Made by a program: the position numbers and the translations under genes. Of a stretch of 35,572 bases of DNA, positions 15,956-23,605 are shown one piece after another. The DNA lies in NCBI GenBank assembly GCA_900317955.1, contig ONIP01000027.1, positions 1-35,572 of the forward strand, written 5' to 3'. The notes under the pieces were generated by a model that saw only the letters and a program-made list of their open reading frames with translations, had not been told where the DNA came from and made no database searches. The stretch comes from an uncultured Bacteroidales bacterium. Its GTDB lineage: Bacteria; Bacteroidota; Bacteroidia; Bacteroidales; P3. Numbering within the stretch: the stretch's first letter is position 1; each line of letters opens with the position of its first letter.

Positions 15956-16615
15956 ATGAAAGAAAACTGTCGGCAGGAGAAGTCCATCTTCAAGCAGGTG
16001 GCGGGGTACAAGAACATGCACCTTTATCAGAAGAGCGAGGTGCTGGTGTTGTTGACGGATGTGTTCTGTAGGCGGTTTCTGCCCCCTTATGGCGACCGCA
16101 CGGTGGACCAAATGACCCAGGCTGCCCGCAGCGGGAAGCAGAACATAGTGGAGGGGAGCGAGGCCGCCATGACCAGCACGGAGACGGAGGTAAAGTTGGT
16201 GAATGTGGGTAGGGCAAGTTTCCAAGAACTGAGGGAGGATTATGAGGACTATCTAAAGAAGCATGGTTTGCCGCTTTGGGATAAGAGTCATCCTCGGTTC
16301 GACAATATGCTGGCCTTTTGTCGCACAAGGAACGAGTATGCCGACTACAGGCATCTGGCTGAGACGCTGGGCGCGGAGGAGTTTTGTAATATGGCGGTGA
16401 CCTTGTGTCACATTACCGACAAGATGTGTTCCACCTATCTGAAGTATTTGGAGCAGGAGTTCATCACCAAAGGAGGGATTAAGGAGCGGATGCACGCTGC
16501 CCGCACGGGCTACAGGGAGGAGCAGGACCGCCGCCTGCGCGAGCTGGAGGAGGAGAACAGAAGGCTGCGGGCAGAGAACGAAGAACTGAGAAGAAGATTA
16601 GAAAGACAAGTATAA
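15956..16615 (+). CDS. Four-helix-bundle suffix-domain protein (S23-like), function unknown
   Basis: The protein contains GDRTVDQMTQAARSGKQNIV followed by EGSEAAM and TETEVKLVNVGRASFQELREDY. This pattern is typical of Bacteroidetes four-helix-bundle proteins related to the 23S rRNA intervening-sequence protein and bAvd-like folds. The last 40 residues are a charged heptad coiled coil (REEQDRRLRELEEENRRL), suggesting oligomerisation. The start at 15956 (MKENCRQEKSIF, 219 residues) fits the family; ATG at 15893 would add 21 hydrophobic residues (LLRGAIIVVDYRLFGV), which is less likely. It is followed by an outer-membrane protein gene on the same strand. No function is established. Confidence 0.75.
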   Translation: MKENCRQEKSIFKQVAGYKNMHLYQKSEVLVLLTDVFCRRFLPPYGDRTVDQMTQAARSGKQNIVEGSEAAMTSTETEVKLVNVGRASFQELREDYEDYLKKHGLPLWDKSHPRFDNMLAFCRTRNEYADYRHLAETLGAEEFCNMAVTLCHITDKMCSTYLKYLEQEFITKGGIKERMHAARTGYREEQDRRLRELEEENRRLRAENEELRRRLERQV

Positions 16616-16616
16616 T

Positions 16617-16656
16617 TAGAAAAACTAGAAAAACTAGTAAAACTAGAAAAAAAATA
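16617..16656 (+). repeat. Short tandem repeat of AAAACTAG units before the outer-membrane protein gene
   Basis: Four degenerate copies of an approximately 9-bp unit (AGAAAAACT, AGAAAAACT, AGTAAAACT, then AGAAAAAAAATAG) fill the gap between the four-helix-bundle gene and the porin-like gene. They end 8 bases before the ATG at 16664, so copy number could change the leader spacing. Confidence 0.6.
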
Positions 16657-16663
16657 GAACAAG

Positions 16664-18049
16664 ATGAAGAGAATACTACTACCTATTGTTTGCCTGGCAG
16701 TGGCCTGGGGGGCTGCTGCACAGGGAGAGCCCTCGAAGGAGGGAACTGTGAACACCGAGAAACCCAAAAAGGTGAAAATTACGCCTTACGGCTTTGTGAG
16801 GAATTATTTGCTGTTTGATTCCCGCAACACTTACACGGTGGTGGGGGACGAGTACAATATGATTCCTTACGACGAGAAGTGGAACGGTACCCCTGCCGAG
16901 TGCGAGGCAATGGGTGTGGAACGCGTGGATTTGAATGCAGTGCCGCAGACGAGTTTCCAAGCATTGACTACACGTTTCGGCTTGAATCTCGAAGGTCCGT
17001 CGGTGTTTGGAGCGGCTACCAGCGGTAAGGTGGAAGGCGATTTCGGCGGTTTTGGTACGACAAACACGGTGCTACGTCTCCGGTTGGCTTTTGTCAAGTT
17101 GACTTGGAGCAATGACCAAGGGTTGCGCCAAGAGTTGTTGGCAGGTCAGTATTGGCATCCGCTCAGCGGAGATATTATGCCCGAGGTGTTGGGTATGGCA
17201 TCGGGTGCACCCTTCCGCGCCCATAGCCGCACACCTCAGTTGACGTACACCTTTACTCATGGGAATCTAGGGTTTACCGCCTCCGCTCTCTATCAGTTGC
17301 AATATATGTATAACGGCCCGTCGTATTCGAATGGGGTGTGGAGCAGCGTGTCCGGTCTGGATTATGTGAAGCAGGGGTTGATACCTGAAGTGTTCTTGGG
17401 TGTGCAATATTCCGGAGAGCATGTGTATACCCAGTTGGGCAGTACCTGTCAGACTCTTAAACCCCGTACGGTGGGGTATAAGACGGTGGATGCACTCGGA
17501 AGCACTATCGCAGTGCCAGTGAAGGAACGGCTCACTTCGTTTACTCCGACATTCTATTTCCAGTATACCAAAGATTTATTAGCTATTAAGTTCCGCACAC
17601 TGTTGGCGCAAAACACGAGCCATGTGAACCAATTGAACGGATATGGTGTGTCCAATGTGCTACCCGACGGTAGTTGGGAGTATGCACCGCTGCGAGCTAC
17701 CATCAGTTATTTGAATGTAGCCGTGGGGAAGACTTATCGCGCTAATTTATTCCTGGGATATATGAAGAACCTCGGTGCCGGCAAGGACTTGTATAATTTC
17801 GGAACTGAGCAGGCTGTGAGGCACCTCATTTTTATGAAAGCAGGAGAGAATTTCACCCATTTGAACAGTGTATGGCGTGTGGCGCCGTCAATTAGCTATA
17901 ATTTAAAGCATTTCAATATTGGCCTTGAGTACGAGTGGACGGCCTGTACTTATGGCGACCAAGCCGCCAACGGCAGCATTGTTAAGAACGACAATCTGCA
18001 CATGGTGGATAACCACCGCCTGTGTGCATTAATCAAGTATAATTTTTAG
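16664..18049 (+). CDS. Outer-membrane beta-barrel (porin-like) protein
   Basis: The 461-residue protein starts with a signal peptide (MKRILLPIVCLAVAWGAAAQ) and a short charged spacer. It then shows alternating hydrophobic and polar strands typical of a barrel (TPYGFVRNYLLFDSRN, LTTRFGLNLEGPSVFG, GKVEGDFGGFG, LRLRLAFVKLTW). It ends with an aromatic residue (LCALIKYNF), the usual signal for outer-membrane assembly. The segment GKVEGDFGGFG plus QELLAGQYWHPLSG resembles DcaP-like porins. The substrate is unknown. Its stop overlaps the convergent truB gene by four bases. Confidence 0.8.
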   Translation: MKRILLPIVCLAVAWGAAAQGEPSKEGTVNTEKPKKVKITPYGFVRNYLLFDSRNTYTVVGDEYNMIPYDEKWNGTPAECEAMGVERVDLNAVPQTSFQALTTRFGLNLEGPSVFGAATSGKVEGDFGGFGTTNTVLRLRLAFVKLTWSNDQGLRQELLAGQYWHPLSGDIMPEVLGMASGAPFRAHSRTPQLTYTFTHGNLGFTASALYQLQYMYNGPSYSNGVWSSVSGLDYVKQGLIPEVFLGVQYSGEHVYTQLGSTCQTLKPRTVGYKTVDALGSTIAVPVKERLTSFTPTFYFQYTKDLLAIKFRTLLAQNTSHVNQLNGYGVSNVLPDGSWEYAPLRATISYLNVAVGKTYRANLFLGYMKNLGAGKDLYNFGTEQAVRHLIFMKAGENFTHLNSVWRVAPSISYNLKHFNIGLEYEWTACTYGDQAANGSIVKNDNLHMVDNHRLCALIKYNF

Positions 18050-18846
18050 GAGTTGAGGAATTCTTCTACCTTGTCGAGGCTTATGGCGTCGGCAAGGGAA
18101 TAGGTGCCTATCTGTTCGCGTCGGAGCGCGGAGAGGTAGGCACCGCTGTCAAGTGCAAGTCCGAGGTCGCGGGCTATGGAACGGATATAGGTGCCTTTGC
18201 CACAGCGAATGCGGAAATCTATTTGCGGAAGGTGTTCAGGGACTGTGCCCATTGGATGGTCGTAGAGGTGGAGGGCATCGCTATCAGAGGGTTGGGACAA
18301 GGGTTCGGGTGTGGCATCGGGATTTCCCGCACGGAAGGATGTGATTTCGAATTCGTAGATTTGCACGGGTTTAGGGGTAGGGGAGGGAGTTTCTTCATCC
18401 GGATTGGTTTGACGGGCATATTGGTAGGCTCGCTGCCCGTTGATTTTCACGGCACTGAAAATGGGTGGCACTTGCTGGATTGTGCCGAGGAACTGCGGCA
18501 GAACGGACTGCAACAATTCGGGGGTGATGTGGGAGAATGGATAGTATTGGTCTATGGCTCGTTCCAGATCGTAGCAGGGTGTGGTGGCTCCGAGAACCAT
18601 TGTACCCGTGTATACCTTATTGCCACTCTGGAGTTCGTCGATGCGTTTGGTGGCTTTACCGATGCACACAAGGAGCAGCCCCGATGCGAGGGGGTCGAGA
18701 GTACCAGCATGGCCGATTTTGAATTTTTTCAATCCATAGACACGACGAATGGCCGCCTTTATTTTGTTGACGGCCTGAAAGGAGGTCCATTGACGGGGTT
18801 TGTCGATGGGGAGGACAATGCCCTCGAGCAAGGCTTCCTGTGTCAT
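18046..18846 (-). CDS. truB: tRNA pseudouridine(55) synthase
   Basis: TruB converts U55 to pseudouridine in the T-loop of tRNA. The 266-residue product starts [17 protein letters not shown], which keeps the family N-terminus. The longer frame to 18957 is rejected because it would overlap uppP by over 100 bases with non-family sequence. The catalytic Asp51 lies in GHAGTLDPLASGLL. Other motifs are VPPIFSAVKINGQRAY and CGKGTYIRSIARDLG. The ATG overlaps the uppP stop by one base (TGATG), so the two are translationally coupled. A Pro/Ser-rich insert (DEETPSPTPKP) sits mid-protein. Confidence 0.95.
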   Translation of the reverse strand: MTQEALLEGIVLPIDKPRQWTSFQAVNKIKAAIRRVYGLKKFKIGHAGTLDPLASGLLLVCIGKATKRIDELQSGNKVYTGTMVLGATTPCYDLERAIDQYYPFSHITPELLQSVLPQFLGTIQQVPPIFSAVKINGQRAYQYARQTNPDEETPSPTPKPVQIYEFEITSFRAGNPDATPEPLSQPSDSDALHLYDHPMGTVPEHLPQIDFRIRCGKGTYIRSIARDLGLALDSGAYLSALRREQIGTYSLADAISLDKVEEFLNS

Positions 18847-19649
18847 CAGAGCATGGGAAGGACAATGGCCAGCGCACCGACTATGGCGCAGTAGAGGGCG
18901 AACCAGATAAGTTTGCCTTTTTTGACGATGTTGATCATCCATTTGCATGCCAGGCAACCGCTAACAAAGGCGGCAAGGAAGCCGACAATGAGTGACATTG
19001 TGGGCAGGCCAGCCATGGCGGTGCTCACGCCGACCTCGGCCATGTCTTTGGCGTCGAGGAGTGCTTCGCCAAGAATTGGCGGGATGACCATGAGGAATGA
19101 GAACTGTGCGAGTTTTTCTTTCTTATTGCCGAGCAAAAGTCCAGTGGCGATGGTGCTGCCGGAACGGGAAAGGCCGGGGAGGACGGCAACGGCCTGGGCA
19201 ATACCGATAACGAAGGCGTGCCAAGGGGAGATGTTTTCACGTTGGCGAGGTTTTGCCCAGTAGGAGAAAGCAAGAAGGGAGGCTGTGATAAGGAGGCAGA
19301 TGCCAACAACGAGTAGTCCGCTGCCAAAGATGGCCTCAACTTTGTCCTTGAAAAGAAATCCGACCACGGCTACAGGAATCATGGAAATGAGAATGTTGAA
19401 TGCATATTTGGTGCCTTCGTTCCATTTCCATTTGAACAGGTCTTGGAAAATCCATACGATTTCACGCCACAGAATAACGCAGGTACTCAGTACGGTAGCC
19501 ACGTGAACGGCAACGGTGAAAGCAAGGTTTTCGGCTCCATTGAGTCCAAAAAGATGCGCCCCGATTGTCAGGTGTCCGCTGCTGCTGACGGGTAGATATT
19601 CAGTAAGGCCTTGAACAAGACCCAAGACCAAGGCTTCAAACCATTCCAT
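18846..19649 (-). CDS. uppP: Undecaprenyl-diphosphatase
   Basis: UppP (BacA) is an integral membrane phosphatase that recycles undecaprenyl pyrophosphate to the phosphate carrier for peptidoglycan and O-antigen synthesis, and confers bacitracin tolerance. The 267-residue protein has the two signature motifs: QGLTE (13-17) within [13 protein letters not shown], and PGLSRSGST (158-166). There are about eight hydrophobic segments. It sits in the conserved ftsX-DUF3098-uppP-truB unit, 18 bases after DUF3098, tying cell-wall lipid recycling to division. Confidence 0.96.
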   Translation of the reverse strand: MEWFEALVLGLVQGLTEYLPVSSSGHLTIGAHLFGLNGAENLAFTVAVHVATVLSTCVILWREIVWIFQDLFKWKWNEGTKYAFNILISMIPVAVVGFLFKDKVEAIFGSGLLVVGICLLITASLLAFSYWAKPRQRENISPWHAFVIGIAQAVAVLPGLSRSGSTIATGLLLGNKKEKLAQFSFLMVIPPILGEALLDAKDMAEVGVSTAMAGLPTMSLIVGFLAAFVSGCLACKWMINIVKKGKLIWFALYCAIVGALAIVLPML

Positions 19650-19667
19650 ATTATTGACGTGTTAAGG

Positions 19668-19931
19668 TTATTCGTTTTTGGATTTGAACATGATGGCCAC
19701 GATTTCGGCTATAAGTCCCAGAATGATAAGAATAGGAGCCAAGAAGAGACGGCGGCCGTCGAACATGTCGGGGTTGAATACTTCGGGATCGTCGCTACCG
19801 CCACCGCTCAGGAAAATGTATCCGAGGGCTATGAGTACTACACCTGCTATCATGATGATGTAGTTGGTTTTGCCGAAGACGAAAGCAAACTGGCGATTGG
19901 AGTCTTCTGTTTTCTTGATTTCTTTTGCCAT
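19668..19931 (-). CDS. DUF3098 family two-span membrane protein
   Basis: This 87-residue protein has two membrane segments (YIIMIAGVVLIALGYIFL and LFLAPILIILGLIAEIVAIM). Between them is the loop GGGSDDPEVFNPDMFDGRR, with the DPE.FNPD.F pattern of the Bacteroidetes-specific DUF3098. The gene lies between ftsX and uppP, its usual position in this phylum. The function is unknown. Conserved linkage suggests a part in division or wall synthesis. Confidence 0.9.
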   Translation of the reverse strand: MAKEIKKTEDSNRQFAFVFGKTNYIIMIAGVVLIALGYIFLSGGGSDDPEVFNPDMFDGRRLFLAPILIILGLIAEIVAIMFKSKNE

Positions 19932-20006
19932 AGTATTCTTTTTATTTGAGCACCGTATGCCTGAATGAGGGGCTGGCGTGGTGTCTATTTTGTTGTTTTA
20001 TTTGTT

Positions 20007-20882
20007 TTAACGATTGTTTCTCAAGTATCGGCGGACGGCAAACAGTGTGGAGAGATAGGAGAGTAGAATGCCCAGGAAGATAATGATGATGGCAATGCCT
20101 GCGTACCACGACATGTGGGTTACGTTCAGTAAATCGAGGCCGCTAAGCGACTGGTTGAAGATGCCTGTGGCCAAAGCAAGTACCACGATGGCAAAAATCG
20201 AACCAAGGAGTCCATACCAAATGCTACGGGCGAGGAATGGATGGGCTATAAAACCGCTTTTTGCACCAACCAACTGCATAGTGCGGATAGTGTCGCGCTG
20301 GCCAAAGAGTGCAATGCTTATGGTGCTGCTAATCATTAGTATGCTTACAAGCACCAGCAAGGCAATGAATACGATAAGGAACCATGTGACCTTGTAAAAA
20401 ACATCGTTCAGTTCGTTGACGATGTTTTCCTGATAGGTGACGCCGATAACGTTCTCAAGCTTGCTCACCTCGTCGGAGAACTTTGCGATAGTCTGCGCAC
20501 GTGCGTCCTGCCTGGCATCGGGGATGTATTCTGCACGGAGGTTGACCATCATGGAGGGGTACAGCGGATTGTATCCTATGAAACCGACAAAATCTTCGTT
20601 AAGGTCTTCGCTGAATATCTCGGCGGCTTCGTCTCGTGAGATATAGTCAACATGTTTTACGTTCTCAATGGCTTCTATCTGGGTCTTCAGTATCTGTGCA
20701 GCTCCGTCGCTGATGTCTTGTGCAACGTCCACTTTGAAGGTGATGCGTTCCTGCATGTCGTGGGTGGCACGGTAGGTGTGGTATTCCACCATCAGACACA
20801 ATCCCAACAAGAACATCACCAACGTAATGCTCAGTATGGTCGAGGAGTGGGTCTCCCACAAGTTCACTTTGCTTCTGCTCAC
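20007..20882 (-). CDS. ftsX: Cell division permease-like protein FtsX
   Basis: The 291-residue protein has one N-terminal span (about 16-36), an extracytoplasmic domain (about 37-160), and three C-terminal spans. The FtsX motif region between them (LFGQRDTIRTMQLVGAKSGFI) lies before the third span. FtsX pairs with the ATPase FtsE at the divisome and activates wall amidases or hydrolases. FtsE is not in this window. It leads the minus-strand unit with DUF3098, uppP and truB, 89 bases downstream of dnaN. Confidence 0.94.
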   Translation of the reverse strand: MSRSKVNLWETHSSTILSITLVMFLLGLCLMVEYHTYRATHDMQERITFKVDVAQDISDGAAQILKTQIEAIENVKHVDYISRDEAAEIFSEDLNEDFVGFIGYNPLYPSMMVNLRAEYIPDARQDARAQTIAKFSDEVSKLENVIGVTYQENIVNELNDVFYKVTWFLIVFIALLVLVSILMISSTISIALFGQRDTIRTMQLVGAKSGFIAHPFLARSIWYGLLGSIFAIVVLALATGIFNQSLSGLDLLNVTHMSWYAGIAIIIIFLGILLSYLSTLFAVRRYLRNNR

Positions 20883-20971
20883 GGTCGCAATTTATTAGCG
20901 TGTTGGCTTGTGTTTTTCTACGGACATTCTTGCCAGCAATGTCACTATAGTTTCCGCAAGCCTTATCTTTG

Positions 20972-22114
20972 TTAGTTGTTCGACAGCATGACAGGCATGA
21001 CAAGCATCAAGATGTCCTCGTTGCTGTCCACACCCTCGCCAGTCGGGAAGATGATGCCCGCGCGGCTGGGATGCGACATCTCTATCAGTATCTGTTCGGT
21101 GTCAATGTTCGAAACCATTTCGGTCAAGAACTTGGCATTGAAACCAATTTCCATCGGGTCGCCTTCATACTGGCAAGGCAGTTTCTCACTGGCGTCGTTT
21201 GAGAATTCAAGGTCTTGGGCACTGACAATCAGTTCGTGCTCATTGATGGAAAGACGCACCTGATGCGAAGCCTGGTTTGCAAACAGTCCAACGCGGCGCA
21301 AGGTGTTAAGGAATGAGTTCCTGTCCACAATAAGGTGGTTCGGATTCTCTTTTGGAATGGCGGCATCGTAGTTCGGGTAGCGTCCCTCAACCAGTCGGCA
21401 GATGATGTAGAAGTTGTCGAAGGTGAAGAATGCATTAGTGTTGTTGTACTCCACGTTCACCTCCAGCTCTTCTTTGCGTGTCGAGATGATATTGCGAAGC
21501 ATCGTCACCGGTTTGCGGGGCAGAATAAACGATACGGTTGTTTCGTTCTTGATGTCGTTGCGGCGATAACGTACCAGTTTGTGTGCATCGGTGGCAACAA
21601 ACGTGATGTTTTCTGGATTGATTTCGCAGAATATACCGCTCATCTGCTGGCGCAATTCGTCAGTGGATGCGGCAAAAGCCGTCTTGCTTATGGCATTCAC
21701 CAGCAGGCTGCCCGGCAGTGTGATGGAAGAGGTGTCTTTCGGTTGGGGCATGGAGGGGAACGTCTCGGGATTCTTGCCCGCCAAACTGTATTTGCCCTCT
21801 CCTGATGCAATGTTGATACCGAAGTCGTTGTCGTTAACGCTGAACGTCAAGGGTACATCGTCAAGGCTCTTTACAATGTCCAAAAGCAGCTTCGAGGGTA
21901 CTGCTATGTCAGACACCCCTTCAAGAGTGCCGGTCTCCACTTCCACTTTTGATACCAGTGTGGTCTCCAAATCCGTGGCTCTGATGGTCAGAAGGCCTTC
22001 ATCCAAATGGAAATGAAAACAATTAATGATGGGGACGGTGTTGTTGTTTGTCAGCACTCCACTGAGTGACTGTATCTGCTTTGAGAAAATCAGACTGTTG
22101 ACGATGAATTTCAT
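20972..22114 (-). CDS. dnaN: DNA polymerase III subunit beta (sliding clamp)
   Basis: The 380-residue protein has the three-domain clamp pattern: N-terminal MKFIVNSLIFSKQIQSLSGV, LTIRATDLETTL, middle FAASTDELRQQMSGIFCEI with VATDAHKLVRYR, and C-terminal RLVEGRYPNYDAAIP, ending ILMLVMPVML. It forms the ring that tethers the replicative polymerase. dnaA is not adjacent. A -7-like box lies upstream at 22191-22198. Strand composition changes sign near this gene. Confidence 0.96.
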   Translation of the reverse strand: MKFIVNSLIFSKQIQSLSGVLTNNNTVPIINCFHFHLDEGLLTIRATDLETTLVSKVEVETGTLEGVSDIAVPSKLLLDIVKSLDDVPLTFSVNDNDFGINIASGEGKYSLAGKNPETFPSMPQPKDTSSITLPGSLLVNAISKTAFAASTDELRQQMSGIFCEINPENITFVATDAHKLVRYRRNDIKNETTVSFILPRKPVTMLRNIISTRKEELEVNVEYNNTNAFFTFDNFYIICRLVEGRYPNYDAAIPKENPNHLIVDRNSFLNTLRRVGLFANQASHQVRLSINEHELIVSAQDLEFSNDASEKLPCQYEGDPMEIGFNAKFLTEMVSNIDTEQILIEMSHPSRAGIIFPTGEGVDSNEDILMLVMPVMLSNN

Positions 22115-22190
22115 AACACTATTTTTGGCTCTATATACTTATGTTTACTAACGCTATATGCCCGTTGCTGGAACATATCCGTTCAATTTG

Positions 22191-22198
22191 CAAAAATA
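22191..22198 (-). promoter_or_regulatory. Candidate -7 promoter box upstream of dnaN
   Basis: TATTTTTG on the minus strand (22198 to 22191) matches TAnnTTTG, 77 bases before the dnaN ATG. The -33 region is weak (TGTT at about 22216-22219), so this rests on the -7 box and position. Confidence 0.45.
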
Positions 22199-22205
22199 CC
22201 ATATA

Positions 22206-22272
22206 TTTTCCACATAACAGAAAAATTGTTCAATTTTTTTTCAACATCATGTGGGTAATATCCTTTTCCACT
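22206..22272. other. AT-rich stretch with three DnaA-box-like 9-mers next to dnaN
   Basis: TTTTCCACA (22206-22214, plus strand) fits TTWTNCACA. TTACCCACA (minus strand, 22258 to 22250) and TTTTCCACT (22264-22272) each differ from the TTATCCACA-type consensus by a base or two. Between them is an AT-rich run (AAAAATTGTTCAATTTTTTT, 22221-22240) that could melt easily. This suggests a DnaA-bound site, possibly part of an origin, or DnaA control of dnaN. Confidence 0.35.
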
Positions 22273-22280
22273 TGCTTCTG

Positions 22281-22658
22281 TCAGTCTTCCAGCGTGTAGC
22301 ACACCCCTTCCGGGATATTCAGATGCACGTGGTACGTACAGTAGGCTGCGGAATACTGGTCGTCAAGATACATGGTCCCCTTGATGCGGTCTTCAACATA
22401 ATAGCGGGCGCGGGTGCGGTATATCACCACGCAGTTGGAATACTTCTTGCCACTGGGGTCTGTAAAAACGCCTCCTATCGAGTCCGGAACCGTCAGACTC
22501 ACCACATATCCAATGTCAAATTCCGAAATGCTCGCCGAGGCCAACGAGCAGTTGGCAACCCCGACCACCGTTCCATCAAATTTGAAAGTATCAACTCTCT
22601 TTTTGCATCCGCACAGCAAAAAGGGAATAATCATCAATATTATCAATGTCTTTTTCAT
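22281..22658 (-). CDS. Small lipoprotein of unknown function
   Basis: The 125-residue protein has a signal peptide (MKKTLIILMIIPFLLCGC) with a lipobox-like LCGC, so Cys18 is probably lipidated. The mature part is beta-rich (FDGTVVGVANCSLASAS, IGYVVSLTVPDS) and contains GVFTDPSGKKYSNCVVIYRTRARY. The family is not recognised. It follows dapD by 38 bases on the same strand and is probably cotranscribed with it, but no link to lysine synthesis is apparent. Confidence 0.78.
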   Translation of the reverse strand: MKKTLIILMIIPFLLCGCKKRVDTFKFDGTVVGVANCSLASASISEFDIGYVVSLTVPDSIGGVFTDPSGKKYSNCVVIYRTRARYYVEDRIKGTMYLDDQYSAAYCTYHVHLNIPEGVCYTLED

Positions 22659-22696
22659 AGTCTGATATTATTTCTTCAATGGTTTTTCAACTCAGT

Positions 22697-23515
22697 TCAT
22701 ACACTCACACCGTACTCTCGCAAAGCCTGGTTTAGCGAAGTCTTCTTGTCTGTCGACTGGCTGCGTCGTCCTATTATCAAAGCACAGTTCACTTGATAGT
22801 CCCCGGCAGGGAAATGCCGTGTGTAACTACCTGGAATAACGATGCTTCTTGCTGGCACACGTCCCTTGCTCGTCACAGGCTCCGGACCGGTGACATCAAT
22901 GATATGTGTGCTGGCAGTCAGCACTGTGTTGGCTCCCAGCACGGCCTCCTCTTCCACTATCACACCCTCCACCACAATGCAGCGGCTGCCAATAAAGCAA
23001 TTATCCTCAATAATAACCGGCGCAGCCTGCACAGGCTCAAGCACTCCGCCTATCCCTACACCTCCGCTCAAGTGCACATTCTTGCCTATCTGTGCGCAAC
23101 TGCCAACAGTGGCCCATGTGTCCACCATCGTTCCACTGTCAACGTAGGCCCCGATATTCACATACGAGGGCATCAGCACCACTCCCGGTGCCAAATAAGC
23201 CCCGTATCGGGCCACCGCATGTGGCACCACCCGCACCTGCAACTCGGCATAATTCCGTTTCAACGCCATCTTGTCGTGAAACTCCATCGGGCCGCATTCC
23301 ATCGTGGTCATTCCGTTTAGGGGGAAATATAAAATCACAGCCTTCTTCAGCCATTCGTTCACCTGCCATCCTTCTCCGCACTTCTCTGCAATGCGCAGGC
23401 TGCCGCGGTCCAACATGTCCACAGCCTCCCTTATGGTATCTGCTATCTTTTTGTCTTTTAGCAGTTCGCGGTTCTCCCACGCCTGCTCTATCATCTGTTT
23501 TTGTTCTTCTTTCAT
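22697..23515 (-). CDS. dapD: 2,3,4,5-tetrahydropyridine-2,6-dicarboxylate N-succinyltransferase
   Basis: DapD succinylates tetrahydrodipicolinate in the lysine/meso-diaminopimelate pathway and so supplies peptidoglycan. The 272-residue protein has an N-terminal helical part (FPLNGMTTMECGPMEF) and a left-handed beta-helix of hexapeptide repeats from about residue 105 (MPSYVNIGAYVDSGTMVDTW, GIGGVLEPVQAAPVIIEDNC, FIGSRCIVVEG). It ends with the usual C-terminal strand and helix. It is divergent from the hypothetical gene at 23606. The plus strand here is C-rich, so its coding strand is G-rich, unlike most minus-strand genes to the left. Confidence 0.95.
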   Translation of the reverse strand: MKEEQKQMIEQAWENRELLKDKKIADTIREAVDMLDRGSLRIAEKCGEGWQVNEWLKKAVILYFPLNGMTTMECGPMEFHDKMALKRNYAELQVRVVPHAVARYGAYLAPGVVLMPSYVNIGAYVDSGTMVDTWATVGSCAQIGKNVHLSGGVGIGGVLEPVQAAPVIIEDNCFIGSRCIVVEGVIVEEEAVLGANTVLTASTHIIDVTGPEPVTSKGRVPARSIVIPGSYTRHFPAGDYQVNCALIIGRRSQSTDKKTSLNQALREYGVSV

Positions 23516-23520
23516 GACTG

Positions 23521-23528
23521 CAAAATTA
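23521..23528 (-). promoter_or_regulatory. Possible -7 box very close to the dapD start
   Basis: TAATTTTG on the minus strand (23528 to 23521) fits TAnnTTTG but ends only 5 bases before the dapD ATG. If used, the mRNA would be almost leaderless. No TTG stands at the expected spacing, so the call is weak. Confidence 0.3.
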
Positions 23529-23605
23529 CAAAAAATAATTCAATTTCTGCCTTTTTTATACTTCCTGCAAAATAAAAACAACTCTTCTGCGTTACAAAAA
23601 GCATA

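Noticed and set aside
18847..18957. Longer N-terminus for truB
   Set aside because: It would overlap uppP by over 100 bases and adds sequence unlike TruB. ATG 18846 is coupled to the uppP stop.
22115..22280. dif (XerCD) site at the skew switch
   Set aside because: No 28-bp site with two 11-bp arms and a 6-bp centre resembling known dif was found by eye; a profile search would be needed.
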